Positions 40,967 to 51,381 of a stretch of DNA of 64,000 nucleotides are shown one piece after another. The notes under the pieces were generated by a model, which was not told the origin of the DNA, did no database searches, and worked only from the letters and a program-made list of their open reading frames with translations. Each line of letters starts with the position of its first letter. Position 1 is the stretch's first letter. Source of the DNA: Peltaster fructicola (lineage: Eukaryota; Ascomycota; Dothideomycetes); contig CP051141.1 in NCBI GenBank assembly GCA_001592805.2, positions 124,001-188,000 on the forward strand, in the 5' to 3' direction. The translations under genes were made by a program, and so were the position numbers.

Positions 40967-42946
40967 ATGACCGACTACAAGACTCAGAATGGCGGCGAAT
41001 TCGATCGTGCTGCTTTCGAATCATTGATGAAGCGCAAAGGCTTCTACTGGCAATCGTTCGAGCCGCACGGTCCTGTCAAAGGTCTCTTCGACTATGGCCA
41101 TCCGTTGGCGACGTTGGAAGCGGAGGTCCTGAACGTCTGGAGAGACCACTTCGTCCGATCAGAGCGCATGCAGGAGTTGAAGTGCTCGATGATCACTCCG
41201 TACAATGTCTTCAAAGCATCTGGTCACGTTGACAAGTTCGCGGATTTCATGTGCAAGGATCCAAAAACCGGTGAGATCTTGCGGGCAGATCATCTGATCA
41301 AGGATGTCATCGAGGGCAGACTCAAGTCTGACCGTGAAGCTCGTGGCGAGAAAGTCGAGGAGACTGTGGACGATCCAAAGAAGAAGAAGAAGGTCTCCAA
41401 GGTGGCAAAGACTGCCATCAAGCTCGACGATGAAGTACGCAAGGAATACGAGTTCCTGCTGGCCACTCTGGACGACTACACTGGCGAAGACATGGGCAAG
41501 CTCATCAAGAAGCACGACATTCGCAGTCCTATCACTGGCAACGAAGTCGAGGATCCAGTCTCGGTGAACCTGATGTTCCAGACTCAAATCGGTGCCACTG
41601 GTAAGGAGCCGGCTTTCCTGCGACCTGAGACAGCACAAGGACAGTTTCTCTCATTCCAGCATCTTATCGAGTACAACGACAGCAGATTGCCGTTCGCATC
41701 AGCGTCCGTGGGCTACTCATTCAGAAACGAACTCTCGCCTCGATCAGGTCTTTTGCGTGTCCGAGAATTCTTGATGGCAGAAATCGAGCACTTCGTCGAT
41801 CCGGATGGTGGCAAAAAGCACGCAAAGTTCGCTCGAGTACGCGATGTCAAGCTCCCACTGTTGTCCAGGACGACGCAGAGTGAGGGTGGCAGCACTCCCA
41901 CCATCATCAGTATCGGCGAGGCTGTCGACTCCAAGCTCGTCGACAACGAGACACTGGGCTACTTCCTCGTAAGGATCATGCAGTTCATGGAGAGGATTGG
42001 TGTAGATCAGAAGAAGCTCCGATTTCGCCAGCACATGCAGAACGAAATGGCTCATTATGCGGCAGACTGCTGGGATTGTGAGCTGCTGAACTCCTATGGC
42101 TGGATTGAGTGTGTTGGCTGCGCAGATAGAAGTGCCTTCGACTTGAGTGTGCACTCCAAGGCCACTGGTGTGCCATTGAATGTTCGCGAGGCCATCAAGG
42201 AGCCTTACACAATCGAGGAATGGCAGGCACAACTTGACAAGAAGGCAGCTGGTCCACGATTCAAGAAGGACGCCGGCAGCGTACAGCAAGCACTGGACAA
42301 TCTATCGCAAGAGCTTCGAGAGAAACTGTCAATTACCCTCGAGAAGGACGGCAAGTGTGAGCTTGATGTACCAGGCTCAAGCGCTGGTAAGGTCGAGCTC
42401 GACAAGAGTGTTGTCAGCATTGCGAAGGAGAAGCGCACAGTCACCATGCGTGAGTACATCCCAAGCGTCATCGAACCATCCTTCGGTATTGGTCGAATCC
42501 TATACAGCTTGATGGAGCACTCATACTGGACCCGCGAGGAGGAGATCCCACGAACAGTCATGTCTTTCAGGCCCACAGTCGCTCCGATCAAGGTACTACT
42601 GGTGCCACTGCAGAAGGACGCTCGTTTTGCGCCAGTTGTTCAGGATCTCGAGGACAAGCTCGATGAACGACGAATCTCCTTCGACACTGACTCATCTGGT
42701 GTGAGTATTGGCAAGCGCTACTCCAGAAACGACGAGCTGGGCATTCCCTTCGGCATCACCGTCGACTACCAGAGTCTCGAGGACAGCACATACACGATGA
42801 GAGACAGGGACTCCACGAAGCAAGTCCGTGCCAAGCTCGATGAGATCCTCGATGCTGTAGAAAGCATGGTCAGAGGCAGAGCGACTTGGTCAGACATTGC
42901 TGCCCGACTGCCGGCCTTCGAGAGCAAGGAAGATAAAGCTGAGTGA
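40838..42946 (+). CDS. GRS1: Glycyl-tRNA synthetase, probably dual cytosolic/mitochondrial
   Basis: Class II synthetase charging tRNA-Gly. ATG 40967 (MTDYKTQNGGEF) gives a 659-residue cytosolic enzyme. Motif 2 is FRNELSPRSGLLRVREF, motif 3 is PSFGIGRILYSL, and the C-terminal anticodon-binding domain starts about VAPIKVLLVPL. The frame is open upstream and codes, from GTG 40838, a 43-residue stretch rich in Arg, Ser and Thr with no acid for about 30 residues (RLSFVRSTFFSTQTRSF), a convincing mitochondrial presequence. No upstream AUG exists in that frame without splicing. In budding yeast GRS1 makes its mitochondrial form from an upstream UUG, so the same arrangement is inferred. The start given covers the extension; one gene would serve both compartments. 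Confidence 0.93.
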   Translation: MATRLSFVRSTFFSTQTRSFTTSCVRQRFEIAVRSRSKGVPRSMTDYKTQNGGEFDRAAFESLMKRKGFYWQSFEPHGPVKGLFDYGHPLATLEAEVLNVWRDHFVRSERMQELKCSMITPYNVFKASGHVDKFADFMCKDPKTGEILRADHLIKDVIEGRLKSDREARGEKVEETVDDPKKKKKVSKVAKTAIKLDDEVRKEYEFLLATLDDYTGEDMGKLIKKHDIRSPITGNEVEDPVSVNLMFQTQIGATGKEPAFLRPETAQGQFLSFQHLIEYNDSRLPFASASVGYSFRNELSPRSGLLRVREFLMAEIEHFVDPDGGKKHAKFARVRDVKLPLLSRTTQSEGGSTPTIISIGEAVDSKLVDNETLGYFLVRIMQFMERIGVDQKKLRFRQHMQNEMAHYAADCWDCELLNSYGWIECVGCADRSAFDLSVHSKATGVPLNVREAIKEPYTIEEWQAQLDKKAAGPRFKKDAGSVQQALDNLSQELREKLSITLEKDGKCELDVPGSSAGKVELDKSVVSIAKEKRTVTMREYIPSVIEPSFGIGRILYSLMEHSYWTREEEIPRTVMSFRPTVAPIKVLLVPLQKDARFAPVVQDLEDKLDERRISFDTDSSGVSIGKRYSRNDELGIPFGITVDYQSLEDSTYTMRDRDSTKQVRAKLDEILDAVESMVRGRATWSDIAARLPAFESKEDKAE

Positions 42947-43895
42947 AGACATTCGAGCGACGTCACGTGGAGGCAAAGGCAAACCAGCCGTGCCTGATCC
43001 TACGCAGATTGCATTGCGATAGGCTGACTGCTAGGTGATAGCAGAGGAACGATTGGCTCATGTAGTAGAGCTCACAGCTACTCAACGACAGCATATAGAC
43101 AGGCTGAGCGTATGCCTTGTACCCAGCGTAGCGACGAGGGCAGTGTCATGAGAGCCAATTGCCCAAGATGACTTCATCAATGCTGCTTGCCAGCACACCT
43201 GCGTCGGTTACATGCGTCTGGAAGAACTCTCATCGCTGAACACCACGCCTCAGCACTGCATGGGTAGCTGTGGATCACTCATGCCGCGGATTTTGTGATT
43301 AAAGGCTGTTGCAGCCATTCTATTTACCTTACCGACTCTCTTGATTTGACTTTCCCACCCTTGACGTACTTAGCTCTGCAGTGCCTGTGCAGCACATAAA
43401 TCTGTACAATCTTCGAGTCAGCCATCCTTCGCACATCCTTTCTCTAGCATCTATTACGAGCGCATCTCCTCTGACAACCAGACGAGGGCATCATCATCGG
43501 TGTTGACAGCTTCATCGACTCGCTCTGCCTTGCGACGAACGACGCCAAGCCACAACTTCTACTCCACTTTCCCAGGGCTGCACTTGTCTCATTGGCCTCG
43601 CACCCTTCAACAGCGACTCTTCTTGATTGGACGAATATCATCGCGCGCCTGATTTCGAGCAATCGCTGTGCTAATTGGTATGTCTACATCGAGCCGACAG
43701 CTTCACCATTCGCGAGAAGATAGGCGCGTCGCGTGGCTTGTTGACATCGCCGTCTGCGAGCATGACGAATCGCGACCGCCGCTTCGAAGCGATTGGCTGC
43801 TCCATGATCATTCACTAACAGGTTACATGCAGCTTTGAGACGACCTACCTATCGCATCTTCCTTGAAGCGCCTCGTGCGACACGTCGTCGCAAGG
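42947..43895. promoter_or_regulatory. Intergenic 950 bp; hapE upstream region with six CCAAT boxes
   Basis: Pentamers CCAAT/ATTGG occur at 43052, 43155, 43591, 43626, 43674 and 43792, the last about 100 bp before the hapE start. This pentamer would be expected about 1.5-2 times on both strands by chance. The next gene codes a subunit of the CCAAT-binding complex. No other gene is seen here. Confidence 0.5.
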
Positions 43896-44754
43896 ATGCA
43901 GGCGTACGCCGCGCCAACGGGCCAGCAGCAGTCTGCACAGCCTAAGAAGTACGATGGCAAGAACGGCCAGCTGCTGTACGACTCGGCGCATGGTGGTCAC
44001 TATGGCGCCAGTGCTGCTATAGCTGCAGCCGGACAGGCACCTCCGCCAGAGACCTTCACTGGCCATTGGGCGAATGTGAGTTGGTGCTGGTCATGCAGCC
44101 ACAACCTGAATAAGAGACATGCTGATTGTGAGACTCTAGGTGTCCCAGGGCTTGACCGGCAACTATCGAGACGTGCTCAACACATACTGGCAGAATCAAG
44201 TTACCAAGCTCGAGACTGAGGACCACGACTACAAGATCCACCAACTGCCTCTTGCGCGTATCAAGAAGGTCATGAAGGCAGATCCTGAGGTCAAGATGAT
44301 CAGTGCGGAGGCTCCCATACTATTTGCCAAGGGCTGCGACATTTTCATTACAGAGCTGACCATGCGCGCATGGATTCACGCAGAGGAGAACAAGAGAAGG
44401 ACTCTACAGCGGAGTGATATTGCGAGCGCGTTGGCCAAGAGTGATATGTTTGATTTCCTCATCGACATTGTGCCTCGAGAGGATGCCACACCACAGCACA
44501 AGAGACGACCAGAGTTCGCAGGTGCTCAGGGTACCTATGCTATGCCAGGTTCGGCTGATGGTGCGGCTGGTCAAGGAGAGCAGGCTCAGCAACCAATGCA
44601 GCAGGAGATCTACCAGCAGCAGTCGGGCATGTACCCGCCACCTCAACAACCACATCTCTTCGATCCTAGTATGTATGGCCAGCCGAATGCCTACTCAATG
44701 GACCACCAGCAGGAGATGCAAAGCATGCCGCAGCAGAACTTCGGTGGTCAATAG
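43896..44754 (+). CDS. hapE: CCAAT-binding complex subunit HapE (Hap5/NF-YC)
   Basis: HapE pairs with HapC through histone folds and, with HapB, binds CCAAT in promoters; with HapX it controls iron and redox genes. Exons 43896-44075 and 44140-44754 (64-nt intron) give 264 residues. The N-terminus is Gln/Ala rich. Just before the fold is the fungal NF-YC segment YWQNQVTKLETEDHDYK. The histone fold reads HQLPLARIKKVMKADPEVK, SAEAPILFAKGCDIFITEL, then RRTLQRSDIASALAKSDMFD and FLIDIVPRE. The tail is Gln/Pro/Met rich, as in other HapE proteins. ATG 43896 is the first in frame. Identity is very secure. Confidence 0.96.
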
Positions 44755-44925
44755 GATGAGCGGAGGAGAGCACATGGGCACGACACATGACTTTATATGA
44801 GCTTGTCATGAATTGCATGTAGTCTTACAGTCAGAACGGACGAATGCATGTCGGCGATTCGCCACAAGGTTTCGTATGAGCTTGTCAGTTGATGGTACAT
44901 GTACATACAGTCGCAGCATTCGAAT

Positions 44926-45880
44926 TCATACCGACACCTCCTCAGAAGCTGCTTCTACATTCGCTGATTGACTCGCTTTCGCCCGTGCTGCTGATAAGCT
45001 TCTTCTAATGAATCGTCTGCGACCAGTCGGTGTCTTATCCAGTCCACTCATACCAGCCCACGCTCCCCACTGTGCTTTGAACGGCTCTTCTATTGCTGCA
45101 CGGTTGTATGCTTCTTCCATGCCAGTCTGATTATCGAGTGCCTTGCTCGTTCGCAACTGTTCATGCACTGGTCTTGTCTTGATACCAGCCCACAACCCCG
45201 AGAGCCTGGCCTCCCCTTGCAGGTCCATCCGCGGCAGTGCATCCAGCTCTGTGTGTTCAAAGACATTAGCTTTCATGCCAACTCCATAGTATCGTTGCTT
45301 CTGAATGTACGCGAGCCACAGAGCGACCGTATCTGGATGTCCATCTTGGATCTGTATCAGACGTCGCACTGTTATGCGCTCGAAGTTCTCCTGGCTCTTC
45401 TTGAAGATGAAATGACTGCGTGGTACCGTCCATCGCTCTGTGATACGGGGGAGTGGGACTGGACCTTTCGCAGGGAGATTGAGATAGTATGCTGCGCGCA
45501 TGCAGAAGTCGGTGAAGGCCTCGAGATTTCGGACGCTGTAAGACCGTACTTGCAGGTCGCAGACAGGAATGCCATGTGTTGGCGCACGTTTGAGAGGTGT
45601 TAGGAAGACTGCCTGGACTGCTTTCGGGAGACGAAGATTCCGTAGCTCGACATCTTGTTTCGGTTGATTGGCGACCTGCGAGGCAGATCGCGCATATGCA
45701 GTCGTTGATGCGATGGGTATGCCAGGTCTGACACTCCTGCAATGCAGTGTTCGGCGTGAAGTGACATTAGGAGTCGAGATCTATCGAGTTTTAGTATCGC
45801 AATCGCCGGCTAAGCATTGCACCAACCTTGAGGCGCTTTGTAGAGCACACCAGCGACTCTACACAGCAACTCGACGCCAT
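44926..45880 (-). CDS. RSM10: Mitochondrial small ribosomal subunit protein uS10m (Rsm10)
   Basis: Part of the mitoribosome small-subunit head. The conserved core has RSYSVRNLEAFTDFCMRAAYY, GPVPLPRITERWTVPRSHF, KKSQENFERITVRRLIQI and YYGVGMKANVFEH. I propose exons 45880-45827 and 45780-44926 with a 46-nt intron (GTTGGT..TACTAAAA..GATAG). Both sides are in phase and yield 302 residues. The predicted start MASSCCVESLVCSTKRLK and the following R-R-T-L-H-C-R-S-V-R stretch make a basic, acid-poor import presequence. The weak GTTGGT donor makes the first exon the least certain part. Fungal Rsm10 is 200-300 residues. Head to head with uL14 across 231 bp. Confidence 0.9.
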
Positions 45881-46111
45881 ACTGATCATCAGCGCGCAAG
45901 GCAATGAATTGTCTGGACTTCCTCCAATACATGAAGCTCAACTTGAACATCGGCGAATTCTCGGTGAAGCATCGCCGACTTTTGACGCCAAGAGTTCGCG
46001 GCACTTCCCACCAGCGAATTCTAGCAAAGTGATCACCAGCGACACCAACGACATCTTCAAGGCAACGAAGCCAATTTTCACGACCTCTTCAACCCTCACA
46101 ACACAGCCAAG
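45881..46111. promoter_or_regulatory. Bidirectional promoter, RSM10 / RPL23
   Basis: 231 bp between divergent start codons of a mitochondrial and a cytosolic ribosomal protein gene. Both genes must be driven from this short segment. No site is assigned. Confidence 0.55.
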
Positions 46112-46796
46112 ATGTCAGGAAAAGGGTACGGGTCTCGCGCGAATGCGACAGCAGGGTTTCAACTGACATGATGCAGTGGTGCAGCTTCGGGCAACAAGCT
46201 CAAGATGACCCTCGGTCTCCCAGTGTACGTCAACAATCCGAAAGAATGCTATGCGCGAGAAAGAGCTGGATACGATTCGATGGAGTATACGCTACAGTAG
46301 AGAACGAGAGGCTGACGATTGGAAATAGTGGTGCAGTCATGAACTGCGCAGACAACTCCGGCGCTCGTAACCTCTACGTTATCTCAGTCAAGGGCTTTGG
46401 TGCACGACTTAACCGTCTGCCAGCCGCGGGTGTTGGAGACATGGTCATGGCCACAGTCAAGAAGGGAAAGCCAGAACTCCGAAAGAAGGTCATGCCAGCA
46501 GTTATCGTCAGACAGAGCAAGCCATGGCGACGAGCAGACGGTATCTTCCTCTACTTTGAGGACAACGCAGGTGTCGTAAGTCTTGGCGGCAAACTGAAGT
46601 ACACACAGTCTCTAACCAACCTCTCACAGATCGTCAACCCAAAGGGTGAGATGAAGGGATCAGCCATCACTGGCCCAGTTGGAAAGGAAGCTGCTGAGCT
46701 CTGGCCTGTAAGTACCGACGCTTCACACTCGGTTCCTTGGACTGTCACTGACGCCATACACAGCGTATCGCTTCCAACTCTGGTGTCGTCATGTAA
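46112..46796 (+). CDS. RPL23: Cytosolic 60S ribosomal protein uL14 (Rpl23)
   Basis: uL14 sits at the 60S subunit interface, where it contacts eIF6 and the small subunit. Five exons: 46112-46125, 46177-46224, 46329-46575, 46630-46707, 46764-46796, with introns of 51, 104, 54 and 56 nt, all GT..AG and in phase. They give 139 residues, the family's usual size. Sequence is near invariant: [78 protein letters not shown], and the end [14 protein letters not shown]. Dense short introns near the 5' end are usual for ribosomal protein genes in this group. Confidence 0.97.
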
Positions 46797-47762
46797 ATTT
46801 CCCTTTTATCATGCATGGAAACGGGCGGGTAGCCAATGATATCAGTGCCTATAACACATAAAGGCGCAAAATGGAGCAAATCTAGAGACTTCGTCATCAA
46901 TTTCCTAAGGGATTATTCTTGCGTGTTTCTCAGGCCGCGTGTCGTGTGCATTGACAACAACGATCCTCATTCGCTTATTGAGCCTGGCGGGACGACTGAG
47001 CAGGGTTGCCCTTGACTCAGCCCTGCCGTCCTCGCTCTGTACGCCTGCACATGTCTGCGAGGGTTTGCGTAACTTTGAGCATTTCAGAACACAGCCGGTT
47101 CGTCGTGGCTTATTGCTTCTCAAGCCACTCTCTAATCTGGCGCACGAGATTCGACGCTATAATGAAGGCAGAGAACGCAATCAGCGTTTGGGCGCTTGCA
47201 CAAGCTTTCTTGCCAAGCCATGTTAAAGCTTGGCTAGGTTTACGCGTGGCCACGCATCCATCAATGTACTTGCTAGGATCACCTAGCCGACCGAGCCTAC
47301 CCAGCACTCGTCCATTCGTGGTCGCGTGCTCCTCCCAGAGAGATCTACCTGCGATAAGGACCACAGGAGTTTCACCCTCAGACCAGCGTCGTCAGCTCTT
47401 TTCCCCTGTTGCGCACCAATGGACGGCCGACGCAGACATCAGCTCGCGTGACACCAATTTCAATCTCTCTGCATCTGTCGTAGGCCAAGGCGACTTCCTT
47501 TGAGCAAGAGCGGTGCACTGGTGCCACATACGTTGGCAAGCCACACCCTATACTGCGTACGCGCTCTGTTGGCGACGCAAGCTTTGTGCTGCAGATGCCG
47601 CTCTTCCGTTCGCTCTCTTTAAGTGCCTCTTATCGGGCTTCTGCTTCTGCTGCAGTGGCGGTAGCAGTCGCAATATACATTCCTTCTTCGACGTTCTGAT
47701 TGTGCTCATCTAGAACGGAGAATGCTTGGTCGACAACAACAGTACGAGGCAGAACGACGATC
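46797..47762. other. Intergenic, 966 bp
   Basis: Between uL14 and the LicD-like gene. A minus-strand open frame at 47110-47364 has one hydrophobic segment (TLIAFSAFIIASNLV) and a natural-looking C-terminus but no ATG; it might be the last exon of a small membrane protein gene. I could not find a convincing first exon. CT-rich DNA at 47580-47650 suits the next gene's promoter. Confidence 0.35.
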
Positions 47763-48739
47763 ATGATCTCTCGGCTTTTGTCTATACTTTTCCTCGTCGG
47801 AACAATCACTAACTCTGTATGTGCTCGACCTTCTCGCTACAACAACGCTAGAGCTCGTGGCTCTAAGAACCTCAACACCAAGACGCCAGATAGTCCTGAG
47901 AAGTACTTCCACGAGGCGGCATTCGACATCCACTACGATGGCAGATTCACTGATGGTCGTCTACCATGTAAGATTGACCTTTCCACTGAGATACAAGGCT
48001 GATGGAGACACCAGATGAGCACCATCGATCATCATTGATCCTCCTAGCACAGACGTGTCTGACCACGCTGAACGAGATTGGTGTAGAGACATGGATCATG
48101 CATGGATCCTTGGTCGGTTGGTACTGGAATCGACGCATCCTGCCATGGGACTCAGATATCGACCTACAGATCTCGGAGCGCTCAATCGAACATCTTGCGC
48201 AGTATTACAATATGAGTACGCACCATTTTCGAATCGGAGACTCCTCCTTACGGCGCAATTACCTCCTTGAAATCAACCCCAATTTCCGCAACTCGTCCAT
48301 TACAGATCGAGAAAACATGATCGACGCTCGATGGATCGACACCGATACTGGACTCTTCCTCGACCTTACCACACTTCGACACAACACGTCTGCAGCAGCT
48401 GAGGGCACAGATGGTGCTATGGCATGCAAAGACGGCCACCACTATCGTTACGACGATATTTATCCTCTCAGAGAGACCACGTTCGAGGGAGTCCCAGCAA
48501 AGGTGCCTTTCGCCTATACAGATGTCATCACCGAGGAGTATCGCATTGGTGCCTTATCAAACAAGTTCTTCATGGGACACCAGTTCGACGATGCAAAGCA
48601 GGAATGGGTACCCATGGGAAACACCAATCAGCAGAGTATAAACACAAAGGATCTATCGTCATTCGTACCCAAGCTGGAGCAGGCTGCGCGTGAGCTCTCG
48701 GACGATACGAAGCTACTGAAAGTCCATGCAAACGGATGA
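47763..48739 (+). CDS. LicD/Mnn4-like secreted or Golgi protein
   Basis: LicD-family proteins transfer phosphosugar or phosphocholine groups; fungal Mnn4 relatives are needed for mannosylphosphate on glycans. Exons 47763-47967 and 48015-48739 (47-nt intron, GTAAGA..CCAG) give 309 residues. A signal peptide or anchor (MISRLLSILFLVGTITNSVCA) starts the protein. The Mnn4-like block follows: FHEAAFDIHYDGRFTDGRLP, then ETWIMHGSLVGWYWNRRILP and the acidic metal motif WDSDIDLQ. Further Mnn4 features are RNYLLEINPN, DARWIDTDTGLFLDLT and FEGVPAKVPF. It lacks the long Lys/Glu-rich C-terminal repeat of yeast Mnn4, as filamentous homologues do. Key catalytic-type Asp residues are present. The acceptor is unknown. 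Confidence 0.88.
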
Positions 48740-49140
48740 GACTGATAAGGGCTGGATCAGAGTGGTCCGAGGATGATAAAACTACATTGGCCATGAGGCT
48801 AATCGAGACTGATATGCCGCCATGCTCGAGCATGGTACATGCGATCGAACTCAAGACACCGGCGCTCTGTCGAGCCTGAGGGCAGGACCCATTTTCAAGC
48901 TCAACAGCAGGAAGCACGGTCAAGCTCTCAATGCCAGAAAGCACAGCGTAGTTAGGAAGAGAGGCGCAAGCTGCAGTGCTTCTTGAAGAGCCGGAGACAA
49001 CTCCTCCTTCAGGACATGAGACCAGGCCAAACATAAGATGAAAGGCCGTCGACATAGCGATATACCCTATTTTGTACATCAGAACATTACATGAAGACAT
49101 ACAGCATGAGCAAAGTCTCATTCATTCATCTCTACATACT
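48740..49140. other. Intergenic between convergent genes
   Basis: 400 bp of 3' flanks for the LicD-like and PheRS genes. No gene or repeat seen. Confidence 0.45.
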
Positions 49141-50833
49141 TCAATCCTTGTCTAATCGGACAGCAGCATTGCTCTCGATGAAGGATAGATCCACCTTGTG
49201 ACCAAGCAGCTCTCTGATATTCGAGACGCCATATTTGATCATCGTCGGTCGTTCAAGACTCAGACCAAAGCCATACACTCGTAGGTCTTCGGGCAGTCCC
49301 ATGGCGAGCAGCATCTCAGGCCTGAACATACCACTGTTACCAATCTCGACCCACTTGTCCAGCCCCTTGTGAAACCCGAAGACCTCCATGCTGGGCTCAG
49401 TGTAGGGATTGTAAGCAGGCTTGAAGCGCAGGTCTGTGATTCCGAGCTTATGGAAGAATTGCTCGAGGAAATCCATCAGTCCTCCTAGCGTCAGTCCATA
49501 ATCTGCAATAACGCCCTCGATCTGGTGGAACTCTGCCAAGTGAGTTGCGTCGACTGTTTCGTTGCGAAACACACGGTCGATGGAAAAGTAGCGGGCGGGT
49601 CGCGGATTTGCGGCAAGTCTGTGCAGGCAGTACGTACTGACTGCTGTTGTATGCGTCCTGAGCACAAGCCGTCTTGGCTCGTCGTCATTGTAAGGGTAGC
49701 GGTAGCCTATGGAGCCGAAGGCGCCGTCTTGGTGTACCGCGCGTACATTCCTGTAGTATTCCTCGTAGTCGAGGGCTTTTGCCTTGGTCGACTCTGCCGA
49801 GAATGTCTTACTGTCTGCTTCCATCTCATCTAGGGCTTTATCGGCAATCGGATCCGGTCCTGGCAATCCTGCTTCTGCAGGGTCTGAGACGTAGAAGGTA
49901 TCCTGCAGGTCACGGGCAGGATGTTGTTGAGGTACGAACAAAGCATCGAAGTTCCAGAAGCCAGAGTCAACGAATCTGAACAATCAGTACGGTCACAGCA
50001 TCCACAATGCCACTCACCGTGCAGTAGGCATTTCAATGAAGTCCCAGTTGAAGAAGATCTTGCGGAACTCCTCTCGTACCTTGTTCAGTGGATGTAAAGT
50101 GCCGGCGTTCTGGGACGCTCCTAGTGCTTTGAAGTTGTAAGGCTTGAAGTTTGCAGTCTTCCAGCTACCATCTTCCAGCATCTCTGCTGTGAGGTCTGTA
50201 ACCTCGACGGGGATCTCTAGTGCCCATTTGGGTCCCTTCTTGACAGTGTATGCGATGACCTTCTGCGTTGTGACCAGCTTGCGCTTTTGGTAGTCCTTCA
50301 GCTGCTTGGGGTCTGGCACTGCTTGGTGCTCTTGTACATGCTGTAGGAACTTCTGTGTACCATCGACCACGGAATTTGTCAGAGATACCAAGTCGTCGCC
50401 GTCCTTCTTGATCCATTTCAGCTTGAACGCATTTCCTTGTCCTACTTTGGCTGAGTCTGGTGATACTTTTTGCTAACAGTTGTCAGACTCGTTCGCAATG
50501 CTACCCTCTTATACGTACTGGCAACTCTTTCAATGACAACTTCCCATGCTCTTGAACGGCCTTCCACACTTTGTATTCGTGACTTCCTTCGCTGGCGATC
50601 TGTTGACCTTCAGCTGTGAGTATAACCACTTCTCGATCGTTTGTGTCGTATGCGATCATAGATCGACTGGCCAGACGATCTAGAGCGGCCTTGATCTCTG
50701 CTTGTGGTGTGTCTGGAAAGGCATCTTGTGATTTGAAAGGTTCCTGGTCTTGCAATGTGCGCAGTATGTTGAGAGTGAGGTCGCCTGATTCATTCTGCAA
50801 AGGCACAGGCACAGGACCACGAGTGCCTGGCAT
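49141..50833 (-). CDS. FRS2: Cytosolic phenylalanyl-tRNA synthetase alpha subunit
   Basis: The alpha subunit pairs with beta (Frs1) in an alpha2-beta2 enzyme that charges tRNA-Phe and carries the class II catalytic core. Exons 50833-50519, 50472-50018 and 49975-49141 (46- and 42-nt introns) give 534 residues. Winged-helix tRNA-binding repeats lie N-terminal (about 1-150). The core begins [19 protein letters not shown] (motif 1 region). Motif 2 reads [20 protein letters not shown]; motif 3 is around [16 protein letters not shown]. The Phe-binding segment [16 protein letters not shown] is complete. There is no import presequence, so this is the cytosolic form. Head to head with NDUFB3 across 235 bp. 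Confidence 0.95.
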
Positions 50834-51068
50834 CTTTGCTTGTGTTTGTTCTGACGATCTGCTGCAGTCACAAAATTAGAAGTGGCAGTCATATGGTTGC
50901 CGAACACGCGAGTCATGCCCGCTACTCAATTTGCGACCTCATGCCAACGGCATTGAAGTAGCTTGAGCTCGTGTTGTTCGCTACACATCTACAACGAGGC
51001 GCTGTAGATCTTTCAGTAAGCACACCACCGTTGAGTGTCTTTCGCACTTGCTGAGATCGGATCTAGCA
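50834..51068. promoter_or_regulatory. Bidirectional promoter, FRS2 / NDUFB3
   Basis: 235 bp between divergent start codons, so promoter elements are shared or abutting. Nothing specific assigned. Confidence 0.5.
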
Positions 51069-51381
51069 ATGGCACCACGCGACCTCACAGGCTTCGACCC
51101 GAAGAAGCTGGCAGCTGCCAGTGGATCAGCACATGGAGACCCATGGTGGAGGAAGTGAGTACAGAAGCTATCGACTGCACATTAAGGCGACAAACACTGG
51201 GTGTCAGTGGCTGACGAAGGACAGTGAGCGATGGCGATACACAGGACCTTTCACGAGACGAAACCGATTCAGAAATCCTTTCCCAGGCTTCGGCATCGCT
51301 GCAGTTGCTTTTGCCGGCTACATGGTTTATGAGCAGATCTTCTTGCAAAAGCCGCATGGTCACGAGGATGAGCACCACTAG
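51069..51381 (+). CDS. Complex I accessory subunit NDUFB3 (B12)
   Basis: A small single-pass subunit of the distal membrane arm of NADH:ubiquinone oxidoreductase in the inner mitochondrial membrane. Exons 51069-51154 and 51225-51381 (70-nt intron, GTGAGT..GACAG) give 80 residues. Sequence reads KLAAASGSAHGDPWWRNERW, then YTGPFTRRNRFRNPFPGFGI, one membrane helix (FGIAAVAFAGYMVYEQIF) and a His/Asp/Glu-rich tail (HGHEDEHH). Length and WR-x-E-x-W-R-Y pattern fit fungal B12 proteins. The first part is too short for a simple ORF search and depends on the splice. Confidence 0.9.

Noticed and set aside
45266-45742. Minus-strand ORF of 158 codons
   Set aside because: It overlaps uS10m in another frame; the uS10m frame carries the conserved motifs and an import presequence.
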